NCBI GenBank assembly: GCA_009924965.1 | Contig: RFQN01000019.1 | Span: 1 to 13,799, forward strand | Length of the DNA: 13,799 nt | Direction of reading: 5' to 3' | Origin: Verrucomicrobiota bacterium | Lineage (GTDB): Bacteria; Verrucomicrobiota; Verrucomicrobiia; Opitutales; UBA953 | Shown here: positions 1 through 6,839 of the stretch, piece after piece | Numbering within the stretch: the first letter of the stretch is position 1 | Layout of the letters: every line of letters starts with the position of its first letter | Program-made: the position numbers and the translations under genes | Notes under the pieces: generated by a model | What the model was told of the DNA's origin: nothing | Database searches by the model: none | What the model saw: the letters and a program-made list of their open reading frames with translations, nothing else

Positions 1-1874
1 CGCCGGCCGCTCCGGTCGTCACCCGCACCGTCGGTGGCACCAATCAGGTCGCCCCTGGCAGCAAGGGCACCGTCACCATCCGTCCGCCCATCGTGGTGCG
101 CGACTTCGCGATCGCCCTCAACCTCAAGCCTTTCCAGGTCATCGGTAGCCTGATGGAGCTGAACAAGGTCGTCAGCATCACCTCCGTCATCGAAGAAGCC
201 GACGCCCGCAAGGTCGCGGAGAAGCATGGCTTCGTCCTCGAAATCCGCCACCGCGGCGAAGGCGCCCAGCCCGTGAAGAAGGTCGAGAAGAACACCGACG
301 ACGATCCCGCCCTCCTCGCGGTCCGTCCGCCCGTCGTCTGCGTGCTCGGCCACGTCGACCACGGCAAGACCACGCTCCTCGACTACTTCCGCAAGACCAA
401 CGTGGTGTCCGGCGAAGCCGGCGGCATCACCCAGCACATCGGCGCTTACTCCGTCAAGTACCAGGGCGAGAAGCCCGAGTACAAGGGCCGCACCGTCACC
501 TTCCTCGACACCCCGGGCCACGCGGCCTTCGCCAAGATGCGCGAACGCGGCGCCTCCGTCACCGACATCGCCGTCCTCGTGGTGGCCGCGGACGACGGCT
601 TCATGCCGCAGACCGAGGAAGCCCTCAAGTTCGCCCAAAAGCACGCCAGCGCCATCGTCTGCGCCGTGAACAAGGTGGACGCCAAGGGCGCCAACGTGGA
701 CCGCGTGAAGCAGCAGATGCAGCAGCGCGGCATCACCCCCGAAGACTGGGGTGGCGAAACCATCACCAACGCCGTCTCCGCGCTCAAGGGCACGGGCATG
801 AACGAGCTCCTCGAGTCGATCCTCCTCCAGGCCGAAATCCTCGACCTCAAGGCCAACCCGAAGTGTGCCGCCCAAGGCGTCGTCATCGAATCCCAGATGG
901 AGACCGGCCGCGGCCCGACCGCGACCGTCATCGTCCAGAAGGGCACGCTCAAGCCGGGCGACTCGTTCGTCTGCGGCGAAACGTGGTGCAAGGTCCGTGC
1001 GCTCATGGATGAACGCGGCGGTCGCCTCCAGAATTCCGCCCCGGGCACGCCGGCCCTCATCCTCGGCTGGGACGCCGTCCCCGCCCCGGGCACGAAGTTC
1101 CAGACGGTGAAGAACGACCGCGAAGCGCGCGAGCAGGCCGAAGAGGCCGCCCTCGCCGCCCGCAAGGCCGCCGAAGCCCAGCAGCAGGCCCCGAACACGG
1201 GTGCCCGCCCCGGCATGTCGGACCTCGAGCGCCTCATGGCCGCCCTCGCCCAGGACAAGGAGAAGATCCTCCGCGTCCTGCTCAAGGCCGACGTCAACGG
1301 CACGCTCGAAGCCCTCGAAGGTTGCCTCCGCGAAATCAAGTCGACCAAGGTCCGCCTCGACATCGTCGGTGGATCCGTGGGCCCGATCACGCAGAGCGAC
1401 GTCCAGTTGGCCGAAGCGGCGAAGTCCATCATCGTCGGCTTCGACACCAAGGTCGAGAACGGCGTCCAGGCCCATCTGAAGCGCACGGGCGTCCGCATCG
1501 TGACGCACGACATCATCTACGAGCTCATCACCCTGGTGAAGGAAGCCATGGCGGAGCTGCTCGACCCCGAAGTCCGCGAGAACAAGCTCGGCGGCGCCGA
1601 GGTCCGCGCGGTCTTCCCGCTGGGCAAGGAGCACAAGGTGGCTGGTTGCATGGTCACCGAAGGCCTCGTCCGTCGCCAAGCCAAGGCGCGCCTCGTCCGC
1701 AAGGGCCAGGTCATCCACCAAGGCCCGGTCGAGACGCTGCGTCGCTTCAAGGACGACGCGTCCGAGGTCAAGGCCGGCTTCGAGTGCGGCATCAAACTCG
1801 GTGGCTACGACGAGTACCAGCCGGGCGACATCATCGAAGTCGTCGAGATGCTGTCCGTCCGCCCCAGCCTCTAA
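1..1874 (+). CDS. infB: Translation initiation factor IF-2 (5'-truncated by window edge)
   Basis: IF-2 is the GTPase that places initiator tRNA on the 30S subunit and promotes 50S joining. The reading frame (first full codon at base 3) is open from the window edge, so the N-terminus lies outside; about 623 codons are present. Seen in order: an IF2-N domain (about 90-240), the P-loop GHVDHGKT (348-371), the switch region with GGITQHIGAY (about 420-449), DTPGH (507-521), NKVD (669-680) and the SALKG box (about 778-792). Domain II, an alanine/glutamine-rich linker (about 1120-1200), domain III and the C-terminal fMet-tRNA-binding barrel follow, ending at TAA. The GTG at 93 is internal to the IF2-N domain and is not the start. 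rbfA follows after 3 bases, a common pairing in the nusA-infB-rbfA ribosome cluster. Third codon positions are strongly C-rich. Confidence 0.98.
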   Translation, partial: PAAPVVTRTVGGTNQVAPGSKGTVTIRPPIVVRDFAIALNLKPFQVIGSLMELNKVVSITSVIEEADARKVAEKHGFVLEIRHRGEGAQPVKKVEKNTDDDPALLAVRPPVVCVLGHVDHGKTTLLDYFRKTNVVSGEAGGITQHIGAYSVKYQGEKPEYKGRTVTFLDTPGHAAFAKMRERGASVTDIAVLVVAADDGFMPQTEEALKFAQKHASAIVCAVNKVDAKGANVDRVKQQMQQRGITPEDWGGETITNAVSALKGTGMNELLESILLQAEILDLKANPKCAAQGVVIESQMETGRGPTATVIVQKGTLKPGDSFVCGETWCKVRALMDERGGRLQNSAPGTPALILGWDAVPAPGTKFQTVKNDREAREQAEEAALAARKAAEAQQQAPNTGARPGMSDLERLMAALAQDKEKILRVLLKADVNGTLEALEGCLREIKSTKVRLDIVGGSVGPITQSDVQLAEAAKSIIVGFDTKVENGVQAHLKRTGVRIVTHDIIYELITLVKEAMAELLDPEVRENKLGGAEVRAVFPLGKEHKVAGCMVTEGLVRRQAKARLVRKGQVIHQGPVETLRRFKDDASEVKAGFECGIKLGGYDEYQPGDIIEVVEMLSVRPSL

Positions 1875-1877
1875 GCC

Positions 1878-2249
1878 ATGTCGCAGCGCCAGCTCCGGGT
1901 AGCCGAATTGATCCAGCGCGAGGTCTCCGTCGCGCTCCGGCGCAATTGGATCACGGAGTCGGCGCTGATCACGATCACCCGCGCGACCGTGTCGCCCGAC
2001 CTCCGCCAAGTGCGGGTCGGCTACGCGGTCTCCGGCGGCGACGCGGAGAAGAAGGCGGCGCGCGCGTTCCTCAAGCGGATCCGCCGCGAACTGCGGGCGG
2101 CCGTCAGCGGCATCCTGCAGATGAAGAACGCCCCCGACCTCCTCCTCGCGGAGGACGACGTCACCGGCGGCGTGGCCCGCGTGCAGGCCTTGCTCGACGA
2201 GATGTCGCGCAAGGACAAGCCGGCCAACCCGACGGGTTCGGACGAATAA
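1878..2249 (+). CDS. rbfA: Ribosome-binding factor A
   Basis: A 123-residue protein matching the RbfA family, a small KH-type cold-shock factor that binds the immature 30S subunit and helps 16S rRNA 5'-end maturation. Visible family features are the N-terminal helix with R-x-A-E-x-I-Q-R-E-x-S, the strand around ITITRATVSPDLRQVRV, and the RRELRAAVSGILQMKNAPDL segment, where the family has its conserved R-x2-l-a-x4-l-r-x2-P-x-l pattern. The length is typical. The ATG lies 3 bases after the infB stop and no Shine-Dalgarno sequence precedes it, so translational coupling to infB is likely. The acidic/polar tail (after about residue 108) is unconserved-looking. The gene ends 13 bases before the convergent mcsB stop. 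Confidence 0.93.
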   Translation: MSQRQLRVAELIQREVSVALRRNWITESALITITRATVSPDLRQVRVGYAVSGGDAEKKAARAFLKRIRRELRAAVSGILQMKNAPDLLLAEDDVTGGVARVQALLDEMSRKDKPANPTGSDE

Positions 2250-2262
2250 CGGGCCAGCGGCC

Positions 2263-3336
2263 TTAGGCCGTCGGCGGGCCGACTTCCGGGAAATCGCGGA
2301 GCGCTTCGCGGACTGCGGACGCGCGTCGGCTGTCGCGTCCATCGCTGTCGAGTTCGGCGCCTTGGCGGGCCTGCACGTGGGCCGGTTGGCCTTCGATCAT
2401 GAGGCGGTCGACGACGTGGCGGCGCTCCTCGGGCAGGCACCCCATGTCGCAACCGAGGCGCAGGTGCGACAGCATGTTCATGGACTCCGAACTGGACAGC
2501 AGGCGCGCATGACGGAGCAGGCCGAGCGAACGCGCGATGCGGTCGACAAAGCGTTCCCCTTCTTCTTGGGCGAGCTTGCGGCGGGCGTTCCACTCCTGGT
2601 CGACCAAGGTCTTCACCCAACCACCGAGGTGGCGGAGGATGGCGTCCTCGGACAGGCCGAGGGTCTGCTGATTGGAAATCTGGAAGACGTTGCCGGCAGC
2701 TTCGGTCCCTTCGCCCAGCCAGCCGCGGACCGCCAAGCCATCTTGGCTAAGCGCACGCGTGACCTTCTCCATGTGGCCCGCGAGGCAGAGCCCTGGTAGA
2801 TGCACCATCGCCGAGGCCCGCAGGCCCGTGCCGACATTCGTGGGGCAGGCGGTCAGGAAGCCCAGCTGATCCGAGAACGCGAGGCCGAGCGAGGCCCCGA
2901 GGGCGTCGTCGAGCTGTTCCGCGATGTTCCAGGTCCCGCGCAGGTGCCAGCCCGCCTTGACGACCTGGACGCGGAGATGGTCCTCTTCATTGACCATGAC
3001 CGAGCAGGTCTGGTCGCGGCTGATGACGGCCGCGCCGCTCTTGCCTGCGGCGAGCTCCTTTGAGACCAAGTGTCGCTCGACGAGCACGGCGCGTTCGAGG
3101 TCGGGCAAGTCGCCCATCTTGAAGACGTGCGACTTGCGGAAGCGCGGGAGCTTGGTCAGGGCGTCGATGCAGCGCTCGGCGATCTCCTTGCGGTGCGCGG
3201 GCTTGGCCCAGCCGGGGAAGGGAAACCCGTCGAGGTTGCGGGCGAGGCGCACGCGCGTGCTGAGCACCACGGCCTGCTGGGCGCCCAGCAGGTGCGTGAG
3301 CTCGTTCTCGTCGGCGAGGATTTCCTGGACGGACAT
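2263..3336 (-). CDS. mcsB: Protein-arginine kinase McsB
   Basis: McsB phosphorylates arginine side chains of damaged or regulatory proteins, a degradation tag read by ClpC/ClpP. The 357-residue product has the usual family length. It shows the phosphagen-kinase ATP site STRVRLARN (residues 26-34), NEEDH (116-120), the loop CPTNVGTGLRAS (164-175) with the conserved Cys, and GEGTEAAGNVFQISNQ (208-223) with the second catalytic acidic region. Near the C-terminus RDSRRA (334-339) matches the RDxxRA motif that binds phospho-arginine allosterically in Bacillus McsB. The frame is open upstream to 3420, but the ATG at 3336 fits the family start and lies just after the mcsA stop (4 bases between), with no Shine-Dalgarno sequence. 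The two form an mcsA-mcsB operon. The C-terminus overlaps a small CGGCC/GGCCG inverted repeat at the stop codon. Confidence 0.95.
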   Translation of the reverse strand: MSVQEILADENELTHLLGAQQAVVLSTRVRLARNLDGFPFPGWAKPAHRKEIAERCIDALTKLPRFRKSHVFKMGDLPDLERAVLVERHLVSKELAAGKSGAAVISRDQTCSVMVNEEDHLRVQVVKAGWHLRGTWNIAEQLDDALGASLGLAFSDQLGFLTACPTNVGTGLRASAMVHLPGLCLAGHMEKVTRALSQDGLAVRGWLGEGTEAAGNVFQISNQQTLGLSEDAILRHLGGWVKTLVDQEWNARRKLAQEEGERFVDRIARSLGLLRHARLLSSSESMNMLSHLRLGCDMGCLPEERRHVVDRLMIEGQPAHVQARQGAELDSDGRDSRRASAVREALRDFPEVGPPTA

Positions 3337-3340
3337 AGGC

Positions 3341-3823
3341 TTAGAGGGTGTCAAGTTGGGCGGCGATGCGGGCGACCTCGTCGCGCAGCTGGGCGGCGGC
3401 TTCGTAATCTTCCGCGGCAATGGCAGCGGTCATCTCCTGCTGGGCCTCCAGCAGACGCTGGCGCAGCTGGCCGACCGGCAGGGTGCCGGCGGGCGCACGC
3501 CCCACGTGATGGGCTTCATGCTGCACCTTGTTGAGCAAACCGCCGAGGGCGACCCCGAAGACCTCCCAGCAGGAAGGACAACCCAAGCGACCGCGCCGGC
3601 GGAATTCGACGTCGGTGAAGCCGCACTGCGGGCAGGTGATGGCCGGGGCCGGGGCCGCGGCGTTAACCGCGTCGGCCAACTTGAAGACAGCCGCATCCCC
3701 CGCCCCGCCCTTCGCGGCGCAGGCTTCGCAGAAGTCGACCTTCGTCACCTTACCCTGGACGATCTGGGTCAGGTGGACGGTCGCGACGGCGTCGCAGACG
3801 GAGCACTTGAGCGGGTTGGACAT
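3341..3823 (-). CDS. mcsA: McsA-type zinc-finger/UVR adaptor of McsB
   Basis: McsA activates McsB and helps deliver substrates to ClpC. The 160-residue product has four CxxC pairs (C7/C10, C32/C35, C64/C67, C82/C85), which would form two zinc sites as in known McsA proteins. A C-terminal UVR (UvrB/UvrC) helical motif spans roughly residues 120-155 (LRQRLLEAQQEMTAAIAAED and following). The stretch around residues 41-60 is an Ala-rich linker. The start is ATG at 3823. There is no recognisable Shine-Dalgarno sequence and I cannot place a convincing promoter. The gene is transcribed away from the ketosynthase gene, and a perfect inverted repeat lies 25 bases upstream of its start. Co-occurrence with mcsB immediately downstream makes the assignment firm. 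Confidence 0.93.
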   Translation of the reverse strand: MSNPLKCSVCDAVATVHLTQIVQGKVTKVDFCEACAAKGGAGDAAVFKLADAVNAAAPAPAITCPQCGFTDVEFRRRGRLGCPSCWEVFGVALGGLLNKVQHEAHHVGRAPAGTLPVGQLRQRLLEAQQEMTAAIAAEDYEAAAQLRDEVARIAAQLDTL

Positions 3824-3847
3824 CGAAATATGAGCAAAACGAGGGAA

Positions 3848-3872
3848 CCCCGCTTGGCAAGGGCAAGCGGGG
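3848..3872. repeat. Perfect 9-bp inverted repeat in the mcsA/ketosynthase divergent region
   Basis: CCCCGCTTG (3848-3856) is exactly repeated in reverse complement as CAAGCGGGG (3864-3872) around a 7-base centre. It lies between the divergent starts of mcsA (3823, minus) and the ketosynthase (3922, plus). No T-run follows on either strand, so an operator or a 5'-leader hairpin is more likely than an intrinsic terminator. It resembles neither the CtsR direct repeat (GGTCAAA-type) nor the CIRCE element (TTAGCACTC-type). A TTGACT hexamer, a possible -35 for the ketosynthase, lies at 3879-3884, but the matching -10 (TTGATG) is poor. Confidence 0.6.
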
Positions 3873-3921
3873 GCGGGTTTGACTTCACGGCTAGGTGGCC
3901 CTTGATGGGGGGCGTAGCCAG

Positions 3922-5163
3922 ATGTCTTCCAAGACCCGCATCGTCATCACTGGGATTGGCCTCACCGCCCCCAACGGGAATTCCCTCCCGGAGTTCCGCG
4001 CCAACCTCTTGGCCGGCAAGGCGCGCATCGCCGAAATCGACGTGCGCCACATGGGCCGCCACCCGGCCGGGGTCTGCGATTTCGACGCCACCAAGTGGCA
4101 GAAGCGGAAGGAAATCCGCAACGGTACCCGCGTCGGCTCGATCTCCATCTATTGCGCCCGGGAAGCCCTTGGGGACAGCGGCCTGGCTTGGGAGTCCGTC
4201 GATAAGTCCCGCGTCGGCGTCTACCTCGGCATCACCGAGCACGGCAACGTGGAGACCGAAAACGAGATCCACAACATCTCGCAGTTCGGCAACGACACCA
4301 AGTATTGGACCCACCACCACAACCCCCGCACGGTGGCCAACAACCCCGCGGGCGAAGTGACGATGAACATGGGCATCACGGGGCCCCACTACACCATCGG
4401 CGCGGCCTGTGCGGCCGGCAACGCGGGCCTCATCCAAGCGGCCCAGATGCTGCAGCTCGGCGAAGTCGACGTGGCCTTCGCGGGCGGCGTCTCCGAATCG
4501 ATCCACACCTTTGGCATCTTCGCCGGCTTCAAGAACCAAGGCGCCTTGGGCGCGCACGATGACCCCACCAAGGCCTCCCGCCCCTTCGACAAGAACCGCA
4601 ACGGCATCGTCATCTCCGAAGGCGGCGCCATCTACGTCCTGGAACGCCTCGAGGACGCCCAGAAGCGCGGCGCCCGCATCCTCGCCGAGATCGCTGGCTG
4701 GTGCATCAATTCCGACGCCACGGACGCCGTCCTGCCCAACCCGGAGCGCCAGGCGGAATGCGTCCGGCTCGCCCTCAAGCGGGCGGGGATGAAGCCGCAG
4801 GACATCCATATCGTCTCCACGCACGCAACGGCCACGGCCTTGGGGGATATCCAGGAATGCACCGCCCTCCGCGAGGTCTTCACCGACTGCCCCGGGACTT
4901 ACATTAATAATACGAAGAGCTTCATCGGCCACTGCATGGGGGCCGCCGGCGCCCTCGAATTAGCGGGCAATTTGCCTTCTTTTGAGGACGGCTGGGTCCA
5001 CCCGACCATCAATATCGAAGAACTCGACCCCGAGTGCGCCATGCCCGGCTTGGTCATCAATCAGGCCGTCCAAGCCCCCCGCCTGGAGGCCATTTTGAAC
5101 AACTCTTTCGGCATGCTCGGCATCAATTCCGCCCTCATTGTGAAGAAATATGGGGTTGCCTGA
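3922..5163 (+). CDS. Beta-ketoacyl-[ACP] synthase (FabF/KAS II-like, divergent)
   Basis: A 413-residue thiolase-fold condensing enzyme that should join an acyl-ACP to malonyl-ACP with loss of CO2. The Cys-His-His triad and Lys are present: C163 in GAACAAG, H301 in STHATAT, K332 in NNTKS and H337 in FIGHCMGAAG. Length matches FabF. Two features differ from housekeeping FabF: an insertion-like polar segment around residues 107-142 rich in Asn and His, and a C-terminal gating loop reading NNSFGMLGINS where FabF usually has NSFGFGGTN. The start is ATG at 3922, preceded by a G-run (about 3907-3912) able to act as Shine-Dalgarno; an in-frame GTG at 3895 would add nine unconvincing residues. An ACP gene follows 36 bases later. 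No reductase, dehydratase or thioesterase is nearby, so its pathway (fatty acid, polyene or other polyketide) is undetermined. Confidence 0.88.
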   Translation: MSSKTRIVITGIGLTAPNGNSLPEFRANLLAGKARIAEIDVRHMGRHPAGVCDFDATKWQKRKEIRNGTRVGSISIYCAREALGDSGLAWESVDKSRVGVYLGITEHGNVETENEIHNISQFGNDTKYWTHHHNPRTVANNPAGEVTMNMGITGPHYTIGAACAAGNAGLIQAAQMLQLGEVDVAFAGGVSESIHTFGIFAGFKNQGALGAHDDPTKASRPFDKNRNGIVISEGGAIYVLERLEDAQKRGARILAEIAGWCINSDATDAVLPNPERQAECVRLALKRAGMKPQDIHIVSTHATATALGDIQECTALREVFTDCPGTYINNTKSFIGHCMGAAGALELAGNLPSFEDGWVHPTINIEELDPECAMPGLVINQAVQAPRLEAILNNSFGMLGINSALIVKKYGVA

Positions 5164-5199
5164 ACGGCCAAGGGCGGTTGAAACAGACCCCCACCCACA

Positions 5200-5460
5200 A
5201 TGACCAAGGAAGACATCAAGCAGGTCGTACTCGACATCATCGCCGACATCGCCCCGGACGAAGACCTTTCCGCCGTCAAGCCGGAGGTCCGCCTCCGCGA
5301 CCAGCTGTCCCTCGATTCGATGGACTTCCTGGACATCGTCATGGAGCTCCGCAAGAAGCACGGCATCGAAGTCCCTGAGGCCGACTACGTCCAGCTGGCC
5401 TCCCTCGACTCCTGCGCCGAGTACCTCCTGCCGAAGTTCCAGGCCAAGGGCAGCAAGTAA
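5200..5460 (+). CDS. Acyl carrier protein
   Basis: An 86-residue acidic four-helix carrier protein. The 4'-phosphopantetheine attachment serine is S40 in LSLDSMDFLD, matching the D-S-(L/M) signature at the start of helix II, and the following segment (DIVMELRKKHGIEVPEADY) is typical of helix II and the loop to helix III. It lies 36 bases after the ketosynthase and before a strong terminator, so the two form a two-gene transcription unit and the ACP is probably the dedicated carrier of that ketosynthase. The DSMDF rather than DSLD/DSLDTVE sequence and the pairing with a divergent KS suggest that it is not the main fatty-acid AcpP, but that is inference. No Shine-Dalgarno sequence is visible; the leader just before the ATG is C-rich. 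Confidence 0.92.
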   Translation: MTKEDIKQVVLDIIADIAPDEDLSAVKPEVRLRDQLSLDSMDFLDIVMELRKKHGIEVPEADYVQLASLDSCAEYLLPKFQAKGSK

Positions 5461-5480
5461 ACCACCCCTTAGCCCATGCC

Positions 5481-5521
5481 AGAAGGAGGCCACCCCCATG
5501 GGGTGGCCTCCTTCTTTATTT
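5481..5521 (+). terminator. Strong intrinsic terminator after the ACP gene
   Basis: AGAAGGAGGCCACCCC (5481-5496) pairs perfectly with 5500-5515, giving a 16-bp stem with a 3-base loop, followed by TTATTT. It begins 20 bases after the ACP stop and closes the ketosynthase/ACP unit. Confidence 0.93.
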
Positions 5522-5550
5522 GCCCCTGCCTAAGCAGCCCACAATATAAT
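5520..5550 (+). promoter_or_regulatory. Sigma-70-type promoter of the secreted protein gene
   Basis: A perfect TATAAT box lies at 5545-5550. The best -35 is TTGCCC at 5520-5525, with a slightly long 19-base spacer. Transcription would start near 5557, leaving a leader of only about 9 bases before the GTG at 5566. The -35 would overlap the tail of the preceding terminator. Confidence 0.5.
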
Positions 5551-5565
5551 CCATAAGTCACCCCC

Positions 5566-6588
5566 GTGAAGCCCCTCACCCTTCTCCTGCTCCTCGCCGC
5601 CGCCGCCCTCTCCGCCGAGCCGGTCCAGCTCCGCAAGAACGGCAACATCGTGACGTTCGAATACATCACCCAGGACGAGGACACGATCACCGTGCAAATC
5701 CCGGGCAAGGATTCCGTGCTCACCTACAAGTGGGACGACCTCGACCAGGAATGGACGAAGAAGAACTCCCCCAAGGTCTGGGCCGAGCGCGAACTGCTGC
5801 TCAAGCCCGCGAAGGAAGAGGCAATGGAAAAGAAGAAGCGCGAAAAGGAGCCGGAAGAAGACCCGTTCGCCAAGGAAGCCACGGCCACCGACACCAAGTC
5901 GTTGCTGCGCAACCTCTCCGTCTCGATGTTGGATGGCCTGAAAGGCGTCAAGATCACCAGCGTCGAATACATCCTGAAGGAAGGCGAAATCGAGGAAGCC
6001 ACCTTCTGGAAGACCTTCGGCGAACTGAAGGCCGCCAGCAAGCCAGCCCCCGACGCCAAGGAAAAGACCGAGGCCGCGGATAAGGCAGACAAGGCGGATA
6101 AGGAAATGGCCGATAAGCCCGAAAAGCCGGAAGCCAAGAAGACGGACAAATCCAAGACGAACGCGCAGAAGTCGAAGAGCGGCGCCACCAATAACACGCC
6201 GAAGACCACCCAGCGCCCCGAGCAATTCAAGACCCTCGAGGAGAACGCCAAGAAGGACTTCGAAGCCGACAAGAAGAGCTTTGCCGCGATCGGATACTTC
6301 CGTCTGCTCGCCGAAGGAGGCGTCAAGGCCAAGGCGACCTGGGCCATGCTGCGCCGTGCTCCCGACGACCGTCAGGCCATGGTAACGATGCTCCGCAAAT
6401 ATGAGGCCATGGCCGGCGAGCTGGCCGAGAAGCCTGACGCCAAGGCCTCCCGCAACGAGAACCTCGCCCTGAAGAAGCAGCTGCAGAACGCGGCCGAGTC
6501 CATCGAGAAGGTCAACCGCGAGACCCTCGTCATGGACCTGCGCCTCAGCAACGACTGCCAGGCCATCTTGAGCCGCCTGCCCAAGTAA
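5566..6588 (+). CDS. Secreted Lys/Glu/Ala-rich protein of unknown function
   Basis: I do not recognise a named family. The 340-residue product starts at GTG and opens with a clear Sec signal peptide: K2, a run of leucines and alanines, then a likely ALSA|EP cleavage around residues 17-18. A short N-terminal domain follows (about 18-75, beta-strand-like, with VTFEYITQDEDTITVQIPG). After it comes a highly charged helical stretch, a second small folded segment (about 105-145), and a low-complexity region (about 160-220) rich in K, E, D, A, P and T that includes an ADK tandem. The C-terminal third (about 220-340) looks helical and possibly coiled-coil. No lipobox Cys or later membrane segment is seen, so a periplasmic or exported location is likely. 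The gene is monocistronic, with its own promoter and terminators on both sides. No Shine-Dalgarno sequence precedes the GTG. Confidence 0.85.
   Translation: MKPLTLLLLLAAAALSAEPVQLRKNGNIVTFEYITQDEDTITVQIPGKDSVLTYKWDDLDQEWTKKNSPKVWAERELLLKPAKEEAMEKKKREKEPEEDPFAKEATATDTKSLLRNLSVSMLDGLKGVKITSVEYILKEGEIEEATFWKTFGELKAASKPAPDAKEKTEAADKADKADKEMADKPEKPEAKKTDKSKTNAQKSKSGATNNTPKTTQRPEQFKTLEENAKKDFEADKKSFAAIGYFRLLAEGGVKAKATWAMLRRAPDDRQAMVTMLRKYEAMAGELAEKPDAKASRNENLALKKQLQNAAESIEKVNRETLVMDLRLSNDCQAILSRLPK
6076..6102 (+). repeat. Short in-frame tandem repeat encoding Ala-Asp-Lys
   Basis: Three consecutive 9-base units of the form GCN-GAY-AAG encode ADK-ADK-ADK inside the low-complexity part of the secreted protein. 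A further degenerate copy (GCC GAT AAG, 6109-6117) follows after two codons. Such a tract could change length by slippage while staying in frame. Confidence 0.8.
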
Positions 6589-6615
6589 ACCCTCCCTTGG
6601 AGCACCCCTAAAAGG

Positions 6616-6651
6616 AACCGGCCGCCTTCGTGAGAAGACGGCCGGTTTTTT
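6616..6651 (+). terminator. Intrinsic terminator, possibly bidirectional
   Basis: AACCGGCCG (6616-6624) pairs with CGGCCGGTT (6639-6647). Past one mismatch the stem continues as CTTC/GAAG closed by a GTGA (GNRA-type) loop. A T-run covers 6646-6651. The hairpin lies 28 bases after the secreted-protein stop. On the minus strand the hairpin follows the tRNA-Ala 3' end and is followed by TTCCTTTT, so it could end that transcript too. Confidence 0.88.
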
Positions 6652-6653
6652 AA

Positions 6654-6729
<76 letters not shown>

Positions 6730-6745
6730 TTGAAAAGGGATGGTT

Positions 6746-6774
6746 AACAAAGGTGGCTCGATGGGCACGGTCAA
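6746..6774 (-). promoter_or_regulatory. Candidate promoter of tRNA-Ala
   Basis: On the minus strand TTGACC (6774-6769) is followed after 17 bases by TTTGTT (6751-6746). The spacing is ideal, but the -10 is a weak match. It would start transcription about 10 bases upstream of the mature tRNA 5' end at 6729. It lies in the 110-bp divergent region shared with the exonuclease gene. Confidence 0.35.
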
Positions 6775-6839
6775 CGCTTTTTTCCCAACAGTCCTAGTCT
6801 CTGGTTGCCAATAGGCGGGCAGACCTTTGCTTTCCCCCT

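Noticed and set aside
446..1516. A 356-codon minus-strand open frame inside infB
   Set aside because: Antisense shadow of conserved IF-2 domains.
2258..2270. CGGCC-TTA-GGCCG inverted repeat between rbfA and mcsB as a bidirectional terminator
   Set aside because: Only 5 bp of stem, it includes the mcsB stop codon, and no T-run follows on either side.
3824..3921. CtsR or CIRCE heat-shock operator upstream of mcsA
   Set aside because: No tandem GGTCAAA-type heptads and no TTAGCACTC/GAGTGCTAA repeat; the palindrome there has an unrelated sequence.
2924..4360. A 478-codon open frame on the plus strand
   Set aside because: It runs antisense through mcsB and mcsA and out of frame into the ketosynthase; Ser/Arg/Pro-rich translation with no domain.
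3769..4932. A 387-codon open frame on the minus strand
   Set aside because: It lies antisense to the ketosynthase, whose active-site residues are intact; its Gly/Val/Asp-rich translation is a shadow caused by GC-rich codons.
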